Source of the DNA: Roseburia sp.
GTDB lineage: Bacteria > Bacillota > Clostridia > Lachnospirales > Lachnospiraceae
Direction of reading: 5' to 3'
Length of the DNA stretch: 50,636 nt
Assembly: GCA_017549185.1 (NCBI GenBank)
Contig: JAFYVJ010000030.1
Coordinates: 1 to 50,636 of the forward strand
Shown: in pieces, positions 44,146 through 50,636 of the stretch
Layout: every line of letters starts with the position of its first letter
How positions within the stretch are numbered: the stretch's first letter is position 1
Made by a program: the position numbers and the translations under genes
Notes under the pieces: model-generated
Database searches by the model: none
What the model saw: only the letters and a program-made list of their open reading frames with translations
What the model was told of the DNA's origin: nothing

Positions 44146-45087
44146 TTACATCAATTCGTTTCTTAACTGCAAAACCTTACTTTCAATTTCTCTAATCACT
44201 ATTTTAAATTCTTCATCCAATTTTCCAGTAGGATCTTCCAATCCCCAATTATCATCAAATGCTCTACTAATGAAAGGACATCCAACATTACACCCCATTG
44301 AAATTGCCACATCTGGACTTGGAATATCCGAAACTAGTTTTGAATACTGTGTCTGTTCCATGTCAATTCCATATAACTCTTTCATGATACGAACTGCATC
44401 TTGATTGATTTGAGGCTTTGTTTCTGTTCCTGCTGAAAAGGATTCAAAAACATCGGATGCAAAATGCTTTCCTAATGCTTCTGCAATCTGACTGCGGCAA
44501 GAATTATGCACACATATAAATGCTACCTTTTTCTTCGTCTTTTTATAAAATGGACATCTTTCTTTGATACACTGCTCGTTTTTTTCACTAAAACAACATT
44601 CAATTCTGCTACTTTCTAATTCCACATTGTAGTTCTCATTTATATATTCGATTGCTTTTTGAAAACTCAAAAATGCATCTCTTTTACAACATCTCGGTCC
44701 ACCTACTTGCGATAAGCTACATAAAGCTTTCGATGTAAACTCCATGTGTTTTCCCCATGAAGAATCCAAACTCAATGGTCCTGTGCCATCAATAATAGAT
44801 AGTGCTGCTCCTATAGAACTCACAGCACCACAAACACCCCACATACCACAAGTTGCCCCAGGCATTTGTAATCCTCTTTTCATAAGTTCATGCAAACTTG
44901 TCTGTAATTCCATTTTACCACCTGCATTGTAATAAGCAGTAAGCAATGCAGGCCCATCTAACACATGATGCTCTGGTCCATGTATTCTTACAAAATCCAT
45001 ATGTGCTATATTATAAAAAATATCTAGGAGATTTTTACTTTTTTCCTGCAAACAGGCTTCAACTATTTTCTTTGCTCTTTCTTTCAT
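44146..45087 (-). CDS. DUF5714-arsenate reductase fusion protein, copy 2
   Basis: Same 313-residue architecture as copy 1: DUF5714 (about 1-180) joined to a thioredoxin-type ArsC domain. All key residues are kept, including the P loop Cys192-VHNSC-Arg198, Cys266 and Cys270, and the paired Cys of GGPRCCKR. Two cysteines are gained (ALCSL for ALGSL, and ECCFS for ECRFS) and one is lost near residue 25. The ArsC core is nearly identical to copy 1, while the last 25 residues have diverged most. It lies two bases from its own ArsR gene. Confidence 0.88.
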   Translation of the reverse strand: MKERAKKIVEACLQEKSKNLLDIFYNIAHMDFVRIHGPEHHVLDGPALLTAYYNAGGKMELQTSLHELMKRGLQMPGATCGMWGVCGAVSSIGAALSIIDGTGPLSLDSSWGKHMEFTSKALCSLSQVGGPRCCKRDAFLSFQKAIEYINENYNVELESSRIECCFSEKNEQCIKERCPFYKKTKKKVAFICVHNSCRSQIAEALGKHFASDVFESFSAGTETKPQINQDAVRIMKELYGIDMEQTQYSKLVSDIPSPDVAISMGCNVGCPFISRAFDDNWGLEDPTGKLDEEFKIVIREIESKVLQLRNELM

Positions 45088-45089
45088 AA

Positions 45090-45365
45090 TTACTCCACCT
45101 TTCCAACTAAACTTATAAACTCATTGAATTGCTTCCATACATCTATATTTAAAGAATAATGGTGCCATTTTCCTTCTTTCCTGTCATTCACAAGACCACA
45201 TTCACACAAAATCTTCATGTGATGCGATAATGTTGGTTGCGTAATTTCAAAGGCTTCCAATAATTTACAACCGCATTTTTCCCCATCTGACAGCATTTGA
45301 ACAATCTGCAAACGGTTACTATCTCCAAGCGCTTTACATATAACTGCTATATCTATTGTATTCAT
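45090..45365 (-). CDS. arsR: ArsR-family metalloid-sensing repressor, copy 2
   Basis: A 91-residue repressor nearly identical in plan to copy 1, with Cys31 and Cys33 in EKCGCKLL, TQPTLSHHM as recognition helix and CECGLV near residue 54. GAGG precedes ATG 45365 by nine bases. The promoter and operator lie at 45390-45431. Its DNA-binding helix is the same as in copy 1, so the two repressors probably act on both promoters. Confidence 0.93.
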   Translation of the reverse strand: MNTIDIAVICKALGDSNRLQIVQMLSDGEKCGCKLLEAFEITQPTLSHHMKILCECGLVNDRKEGKWHHYSLNIDVWKQFNEFISLVGKVE

Positions 45366-45389
45366 TTCTCTTTACCTCATATTGATGTT

Positions 45390-45431
45390 TATCTATGTAT
45401 AAAACATATCAGACACATAGATAATTGCCAA
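45390..45431 (-). promoter_or_regulatory. ArsR promoter and candidate operator, copy 2
   Basis: On the minus strand TTGGCA (45426-45431), 17 bases and TATGTT (45403-45408). A perfect 9-base inverted repeat, TATCTATGT (45390-45398) with ACATAGATA (45415-45423), spans the promoter, a good ArsR operator candidate. Similarity to the copy 1 promoter ends near 45438, where the IS21 element begins. Confidence 0.7.
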
Positions 45432-45604
45432 TGTGTATTGAATAATCCGGAGTGAAATCCATCACCTGTCCGGCACATGGAAATCACTAATCCGTTTTGT
45501 TGGAAATCGCGATTCCGTTAAAAAGGAAATCGCGTTATCTATAAAAAACTTATAATGAGACTATGCACCATCTGGTGTAAATCCATTATAAGGAGGTCAC
45601 TATT

Positions 45605-47149
45605 ATGACCAAGTACCGAGAAATCATACGCCTCACGGGCATGGGATTCTCTCAACGCGATATCATGGCAAGCTGTGGTGTCGCTCAAAAAACTGTTGTA
45701 AAGGTTCAGAAACGTGCCAAAGAATTAAATCTTTCATGGCCACTTGATGAAACTTTGACAGACATTGAGCTCCAAAAACTCATGTTCTCTAAGGAGAGCA
45801 AGGTATCGCCTAACAAGCGTATGCCTGATTACAATTACATCCACAAGGAACTTCTTCGTAACGGCGTAAGCAAAAAACTCCTGTGGACAGAATACATGGA
45901 AGATTGCCGTGCTAACGGCGATGAGCCACTCATGTATTCCCAGTTCTGCTATTACATTCAGCAAGATGAGCAGAAACGCCGTGCAACTATGCATATCAAG
46001 CGAAAACCGGGTGAACAGGTTGAAGTCGATTGGGCAGGTGATACTACAACAATCATTGACCCGGATACCGGTGAAATCATTAAAGCTTACATATTCGTAG
46101 GTGTAATGACTTACAGCCAGTATGCCTATGTAGAGGCCTTTCTGGATATGAAGCAGAAATCATGGATTAATGCTCATGTCCATATGTATGAATTTTTTGG
46201 CGGGGTTGCCAAGATTCTTGTACCTGATAACTGTAAAACAGCAGTTATTCACAATGGTAGTTGGAAAGACCAGCAGATTAACGAAACTTATCAGGAAATG
46301 GCTGAACACTACAGAACTGCAATAATTCCGGCACGTGTCAGATCTCCAAAAGACAAGCCGAATGCTGAAGGAACGGTAGGAAATATCTCTACTTGGATTA
46401 CGGCAGCACTTCGGGATGAACAGTTCTTCTCCCTTGCCGAGTTAAACCGGGCAATCAGAGACAAACTTGAACTGTTCAACCAAAGGCTCTTTCAGAAGAA
46501 AGAAGGTAGTCGGCTCAGTTTGTTTCTTGGGGAAGAACTTCCATTGCTGGCACCATTACCTGCTACCCGTTTTGAACTGGCAGACTGGAAAACAGCCACC
46601 GTTCAGTTCAATTATCACATATCAGTGGACGGAATGCTATACTCAGTTCCGTTTGAATACATCAAAAAGAAAGTTGATGTAAGGGTAACAGATTACACGA
46701 TTGAGATTTTTTACAACCATAACCGCATTGCTTCCCATCACCGTCTGAAAGGGCGTGCCGGGCAGTACAGCACCATCACAGAGCATATGCCGGAAGACCA
46801 CCAGAAATATCTGGAGTGGAACGGCGACCGTTTCCGTAAATGGGCTGAGCGGATTGGCATAAATACGTACACTGCGGTCAATGCGATACTGACCTCCAAA
46901 GGAGTGGAACAACAGACCTATCGGAGCTGCATGGGGCTTCTGAAGCTTGCTGAGAAGTACTCAGATGCAATGCTGGAAGCTGCCTGTAAAAAGGCATTGT
47001 CCTATACAGCATCTCCAAGTTACAAGAGTATTAAAAACATCCTTGTAACCAGTTCTGAAAAGTTAGCATCAGAAATAACTGATACTGATACCAAGACCAC
47101 ACACAAAGCACGCGGCATCACAAGAGGTGCCGATTACTATCGGAGGTAA
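45605..47149 (+). CDS. istA: IS21-family transposase IstA
   Basis: IstA is the DDE transposase. The 514-residue protein has an N-terminal helix-turn-helix (SQRDIMASCGVAQKTVVKV), the catalytic core with Asp in VDWAGD, Asp in VPDNCK and Glu in KPNAEGTVGN, and a C-terminal beta-rich DNA-contact region. AAGGAGG precedes ATG 45605. The GC content and codon use are visibly higher than in the neighbouring arsR genes. Intact, so the element may still be active. Confidence 0.95.
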   Translation: MTKYREIIRLTGMGFSQRDIMASCGVAQKTVVKVQKRAKELNLSWPLDETLTDIELQKLMFSKESKVSPNKRMPDYNYIHKELLRNGVSKKLLWTEYMEDCRANGDEPLMYSQFCYYIQQDEQKRRATMHIKRKPGEQVEVDWAGDTTTIIDPDTGEIIKAYIFVGVMTYSQYAYVEAFLDMKQKSWINAHVHMYEFFGGVAKILVPDNCKTAVIHNGSWKDQQINETYQEMAEHYRTAIIPARVRSPKDKPNAEGTVGNISTWITAALRDEQFFSLAELNRAIRDKLELFNQRLFQKKEGSRLSLFLGEELPLLAPLPATRFELADWKTATVQFNYHISVDGMLYSVPFEYIKKKVDVRVTDYTIEIFYNHNRIASHHRLKGRAGQYSTITEHMPEDHQKYLEWNGDRFRKWAERIGINTYTAVNAILTSKGVEQQTYRSCMGLLKLAEKYSDAMLEAACKKALSYTASPSYKSIKNILVTSSEKLASEITDTDTKTTHKARGITRGADYYRR

Positions 47150-47155
47150 ATATAT

Positions 47156-47932
47156 ATGACGAATCAGAGTACTATTGATAAATTAATTGAAATGCGTCTG
47201 ACAGCTATGGCAGATGCATTTCGCAACCAGCTTGATGATCCTAAATTTAAGGAAGTTCCTTTTGAAGATAGATTCGGTATGCTGGTGGATATCGAATTCA
47301 GCAGCCGTAAAAACAACCGTCTGAAAAGACTGATTCATAACGCTGGATTCGACCAGCCGGAAGCCAGTATTATGGATATCAACTATACTTCCGGACGCAA
47401 GCTCAACAGGGAGCTGATTAACAGACTTGCCACTTGCGAGTATATAACTGAACACCGGAATCTTTTTATTACCGGTGCAACAGGCTGTGGTAAAACGTAC
47501 ATGGCTTGTGCCTTTGGCATGGAAGCTTGTAAACAGTATTTCAACACCAAATATGTCCGTCTTCCGGATCTGCTCATTGATCTGGAAATAGCAAGGACAG
47601 AAGGTAATTATCGTAAAGTCATGTCTAAATATGCTAATCCATTGGGTCTTGTACTGGATGAATGGCTCCTATTGAAACCTACTGAGTCGGAACAAAAAGA
47701 TATCTTTGAACTGCTCCATAGGAGACGCAAGAAGTCAACCACGATTTTCTGCTCCCAGTATGAGTTCGAGGAATGGTACGATCAGCTTGGTGGTGACGCC
47801 AGTCCTCTAGCAGATGCCATTATCGACCGTATCGCTCATGACAGTTATCGTATCAACATCACAAGTATTGATGCTGAACATGACATATCCATGCGCGAGG
47901 TGTATGGCTTAGACAAAGCATTGCGCGAGTAA
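47156..47932 (+). CDS. istB: IS21-family AAA+ helper ATPase IstB
   Basis: IstB is a DnaC/DnaA-like AAA+ ATPase that directs the transposase to target DNA. The 258-residue protein has Walker A GATGCGKTYMACAF near 108 and Walker B LVLDEW near 161, with a C-terminal region of the usual length. It starts six bases after istA. Confidence 0.95.
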   Translation: MTNQSTIDKLIEMRLTAMADAFRNQLDDPKFKEVPFEDRFGMLVDIEFSSRKNNRLKRLIHNAGFDQPEASIMDINYTSGRKLNRELINRLATCEYITEHRNLFITGATGCGKTYMACAFGMEACKQYFNTKYVRLPDLLIDLEIARTEGNYRKVMSKYANPLGLVLDEWLLLKPTESEQKDIFELLHRRRKKSTTIFCSQYEFEEWYDQLGGDASPLADAIIDRIAHDSYRINITSIDAEHDISMREVYGLDKALRE

Positions 47933-48026
47933 ACTCGCATAAGATGATTTCCACTTCCCGGACATCTGATTTCCAGATTTCCGGAAGTGCGATTTCATCG
48001 CACAAGAATATTCATGTATTTAATTA

Positions 48027-48060
48027 AAAAACACATCCTCTATGCTAAAAGATGTGTTTT
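48027..48060. terminator. Hairpin between the IS21 element and the diguanylate cyclase
   Basis: AAAACACATC (48027-48036) pairs perfectly with GATGTGTTTT (48051-48060) between convergent genes. The remaining stretch to 48262 is AT-rich and shows no gene. Confidence 0.75.
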
Positions 48061-48262
48061 CATATACTATTTAGTACGAAATTCAAGTTTTGTCGAACTC
48101 TTTCTACTTTGAATATATCACCTCATAACATGTTTGAAAACAAAAATATGGGTAGCTTACTACTGCAAACCACCCACTTTTTACATGCCTTATTCATTTT
48201 TGTTATAAATTTTTTCATTAACAATCATTTCATCAATCAGCTCAAATCGAATATAGTATTCA

Positions 48263-50221
48263 CTATATTTTTAAAATATGATAGGTATTTTTTCCTCGCT
48301 CTTTGGCATAATACATAGCTTTATCTGCTTCTTCAATAACATAACCATATTCCACGTCTTCTCTGTTTGTCAAGACAATACCTATACTACATGGTGTCGA
48401 AATCATTTCACCACTCTCTAATAGTGGAAGACCTTCGTTAAGTTTTTCGTAAACATACTGCATAATCTCTTCTACATTCTGCTCTGACACATTCAACATA
48501 CAAAACGAAAACTCATCTCCTCCATTTCTTCCAACAATACCCTTTATGTTATCTCGCAAAATATATGCTACATGTTTGATTACTTCATCGCCCTGCAGAT
48601 GACCATACTTTGTATTATAATCTTTGAAATTATCAATATCTACAAATCCAACTGCAACTGACTGCTTTTTCTCTCCCGCCAACTTAATATTTTCTCGAAT
48701 TGCTTCCTCAATAGCTTTTTTGTTTTTAATCTGTGTCATTGGATCCAAAGTTGCTTTTTCTTCCGCTTTCATCAAATTCAATTGCTGTAGCTTTCTCTCT
48801 TCTGTAATATCTTGGCATAAACATTGAATTATTTTAGCATTTTCATCAAATTCAACCAATGTATTACGAAATTTTAATAAATGAACCGTTCCATCTTTCC
48901 ATATTACATTACATTCTACACTTTCACTATCCCATTGTTTTTTCAGTTTATCGCATTCACCTAAAAAAACTTTCATTGCTTGTTCATTTGTCTCATCCAC
49001 AATCTGATTTACATATCTGTGCAAAAACTCCTCAGTATTATCCACATCGAACAGTTCTAATGTTTTGGGATTAATTTTTATGATTTTCTTTTTGTTCTCT
49101 GCCATATATAAACGGAACAATCCAACAGACATTGTTGTATAGATCTCTTCCGTCAATTCCACTTGCTTCCACATTTTTTTTCGGAAATCAAAGGCATTTT
49201 TTCTAATCAAGTTAATTACAACCCATCCCACAAGAACTAACGGAATCAAAAAAATAATCATTACAAACATAATCGTCTTTGAATTATATTCATTTATGGA
49301 GTCTGCATAAACATATATTTCTTCTAATGTTTCCCCAGTTGCAACAATCCAATTAAAAGGTTCATAATATTGGGCATAAGATAATTTTTCAATTATCTTA
49401 TCATCTGTCTTATTCTTAAAATAATAGGAATGGATAATTTTTCCATCCTTCTTTATTCCTTCTAACTCTGTTAGATATGGATAATTGCCTTTTATATCTG
49501 TCATCGAAGTAGACAAATACTCGCCTTCTGATTCAATCATGTTAGGGTGAATTCTACGAATTGCATAATTTTCTCCACCCGCCATATCTACAACTTCATT
49601 TACCCATACATACTGATTTCCTTCATAATATTCCATATGAACATATTCATAAATTTCATCTTTTACCAACATATCAATTGCTGTTTGCTTTATTAATAAG
49701 ATAACTTCAGCAGCCTCAATATGTACACTCTCACACACTGCAAGTTCTTGAGACAATATCTCTTCTACAGGCATTTCTATCTTAGAAAACTTCAAATCAC
49801 TTGCTTGTATATAAAAAACTTCTCCATTCTCCGCAATATAAATTGCCTCTGCACATAATCCCAAAGCATTTTTTTCAGAAACCTGTAAATACGGAACCAC
49901 CTCCGAAATCTTTGCAATTCCTGCATTTTCTATTCTGTCTGCTAGCTCTTCAATATACACTATTGCTTCTTTGGTCTTGCGCTCTCTTATCGCATCCATG
50001 TGTATAATTATATTGTTTACATTCTCCTGCATCGCCTCTTCAACTTCAAGCATTGCAACAACTTTTAAATATTCACTATTTTCTGAAACTAATCTAATCC
50101 CAAATAAAATAAACACAATTACAAACAATCCAAATATTGCACTTTGCATTTTAATTATTTTTCTTATATACTGCCTTGTGTCCCCATCTAGAATTTTTTT
50201 ATCCAACTTAAAGTAGTTCAC
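48263..50221 (-). CDS. Membrane diguanylate cyclase with extracytoplasmic sensor and PAS-like domain
   Basis: The 652-residue protein has a first helix at about 25-45, an extracytoplasmic CACHE-type sensor of about 270 residues, and a second helix at about 318-341. A PAS-like domain follows (about 370-480, ending QCLCQDITEERK), then a GGDEF domain (about 500-650). The active site is intact (GRNGGDEFSF with VDIDNFKDYN). The usual inhibitory RxxD five residues before GGDEF reads NIKG, so feedback inhibition by c-di-GMP is probably lost. The start is GTG 50221 after a GGGG site. No partner phosphodiesterase is nearby. Confidence 0.93.
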   Translation of the reverse strand: MNYFKLDKKILDGDTRQYIRKIIKMQSAIFGLFVIVFILFGIRLVSENSEYLKVVAMLEVEEAMQENVNNIIIHMDAIRERKTKEAIVYIEELADRIENAGIAKISEVVPYLQVSEKNALGLCAEAIYIAENGEVFYIQASDLKFSKIEMPVEEILSQELAVCESVHIEAAEVILLIKQTAIDMLVKDEIYEYVHMEYYEGNQYVWVNEVVDMAGGENYAIRRIHPNMIESEGEYLSTSMTDIKGNYPYLTELEGIKKDGKIIHSYYFKNKTDDKIIEKLSYAQYYEPFNWIVATGETLEEIYVYADSINEYNSKTIMFVMIIFLIPLVLVGWVVINLIRKNAFDFRKKMWKQVELTEEIYTTMSVGLFRLYMAENKKKIIKINPKTLELFDVDNTEEFLHRYVNQIVDETNEQAMKVFLGECDKLKKQWDSESVECNVIWKDGTVHLLKFRNTLVEFDENAKIIQCLCQDITEERKLQQLNLMKAEEKATLDPMTQIKNKKAIEEAIRENIKLAGEKKQSVAVGFVDIDNFKDYNTKYGHLQGDEVIKHVAYILRDNIKGIVGRNGGDEFSFCMLNVSEQNVEEIMQYVYEKLNEGLPLLESGEMISTPCSIGIVLTNREDVEYGYVIEEADKAMYYAKERGKNTYHILKI

Positions 50222-50270
50222 TTAATTTATCCCCTTCTCCATTTTTCATGATATATAACTTCTCATCTCT

Positions 50271-50298
50271 ATTATACATTATTTCAAAAAATTGGCAA
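50271..50298 (-). promoter_or_regulatory. Promoter of the diguanylate cyclase gene
   Basis: On the minus strand TTGCCA (50293-50298), 16 bases and a perfect TATAAT (50271-50276), about 70 bases from the group II intron end. Confidence 0.78.
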
Positions 50299-50371
50299 AG
50301 AAAAATAAATCCTGCGCTACATATGTGGTGCATTTTGATGTGATCGACTAGTCAATCAAGATTTTGAAACA

Positions 50372-50636
50372 ATCGGGTAGGAGGTAAATAATTATTTTAT
50401 TTACCGTCCTCCCACACCACCTAGCATACCGTTCGGTACTAGGCGGTTCCTTAGTTTTCATAGACTATCAGATAATGGTCAAGTAAGGATGTATGTCCCA
50501 GCTTGGCTATTATTTTATTTGTGATTACTGTTCCCAGTATTTCTGCCATTCTCCAATAACCACATCTACAATTAGCAAGTTTGATGGCTTGCCAATGTTC
50601 CAGTTTCAGTTTTCTCAGGATACGATATCTCGTTCT
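50372..50636 (-). mobile_element. 3' part of a group II intron, running off the window
   Basis: On the minus strand the maturase end is followed by the typical untranslated 3' domains. One hairpin has the CCTAG arms and ACCG/CGGT inner pairs with TACCGAACGG (50420-50443), a candidate for domain V. A second hairpin is GGTAAATAA/TTATTTACC (50383-50405), a candidate for domain VI. CTACCCGAT closes the intron near 50372. Only the distal part is in the window, so the 5' end and the class cannot be given. Confidence 0.8.
50451..50636 (-). CDS. Group II intron reverse transcriptase/maturase, C-terminal fragment (partial)
   Basis: The last 61 codons are visible, beginning RTRYRILRKLKLEHW and including LANCRCGYWRMAEI, which matches the maturase C-terminus of LtrA-type proteins, and ending LIVYEN. 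The start lies beyond the right end. The frame is open to the edge. Confidence 0.82.
   Translation of the reverse strand, partial: RTRYRILRKLKLEHWQAIKLANCRCGYWRMAEILGTVITNKIIAKLGHTSLLDHYLIVYEN

Larger units (their letters stand above)
45439..48003. mobile_element. IS21-family insertion sequence
   Basis: The element holds istA and istB in the usual overlapping order. Each end carries the motif TGTCCGG, four bases, TGGAAATCA (45468-45487, and inverted at 47944-47963) and an outer relative containing CCGGA...GAAATC; further GGAAATCGCG copies lie at about 45502 and 45527. The exact ends are not certain: the left end is placed at 45439 because arsR-promoter similarity stops there, and the right end is within about 40 bases of 48003. 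No target duplication was recognised. Confidence 0.75.

Noticed and set aside
44146-45087. Independent gene for the ArsC domain
   Set aside because: The frame is continuous with DUF5714 in both copies, with no internal start preceded by a ribosome binding site, so a true fusion is the better reading.
45439-48003. Exact IS21 ends and target duplication
   Set aside because: Two candidate end pairs exist and neither gives matching flanks, so only approximate boundaries are reported.

Overview
The window is a chromosomal segment of a low-GC Gram-positive anaerobe, most likely a member of the Lachnospiraceae (Clostridia). The evidence is a complete S10-spc-alpha ribosomal supercluster with the clostridial KOW-domain gene between map and infA, zinc-type S14, an elongated L17, a four-cysteine adenylate kinase and IS21/group II intron sequences typical of gut clostridia. 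The family assignment is inference; no 16S gene is present.

Layout. Positions 1-6014 (+): mutS2, a PhoB-type response regulator with its overlapping histidine kinase, and an unassigned two-helix membrane protein with its own promoter. Positions 6142-7656 (-): ridA and a PfkB-family sugar kinase. Positions 7717-24765 (-): one long ribosomal and secretion block in the order rpsJ-rplC-rplD-rplW-rplB-rpsS-rplV-rpsC-rplP-rpmC-rpsQ-rplN-rplX-rplE-rpsN-rpsH-rplF-rplR-rpsE-rpmD-rplO-secY-adk-map-KOW-infA-rpmJ-rpsM-rpsK-rpsD-rpoA-rplQ. It is driven by a strong promoter and about 250 nt of folded leader upstream of rpsJ, with a second promoter between infA and rpmJ. Divergent from it are trkA-trkH (K+ uptake) and a methyltransferase (25287-29012, +). 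Positions 29235-34025 (-) hold a pyruvate-kinase-like protein lacking the C-terminal domain, corA, an EamA transporter, a TraX-like membrane protein and pyrF, with a three-unit 70-bp palindromic repeat array between the last two. Positions 34228-36698 hold an XRE-TPR regulator, tRNA-Pro(CGG), an SDR oxidoreductase and a small XRE regulator. Positions 36736-41261 (-) hold a glycogen debranching enzyme, a MATE exporter and a broken GPH sugar symporter.

From about 41400 to the end the window is accessory and mosaic. It contains two diverged copies of a two-gene unit (ArsR repressor plus a DUF5714-arsenate reductase fusion), a truncated Abi_2/AbiF abortive-infection gene that still has an upstream promoter and structured RNA, a GNAT gene flanked by short repeats, an IS21-family element (istA, istB), a membrane diguanylate cyclase and the 3' end of a group II intron that runs off the window. 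At the left edge of this region is a hairpin that hides the start of a tiny ORF, probably a leftover end of an integrative element.

The most interesting material is the duplicated ArsR/DUF5714-ArsC unit, a self-contained metalloid-responsive reductase module without any efflux pump nearby, followed by the orphaned AbiF-type RNA beside a truncated toxin gene, the pyruvate-kinase-like/CorA pair, the dispersed REP-like palindromes and the large r-protein leaders. All family assignments come from reading motifs by eye; no database search was run.
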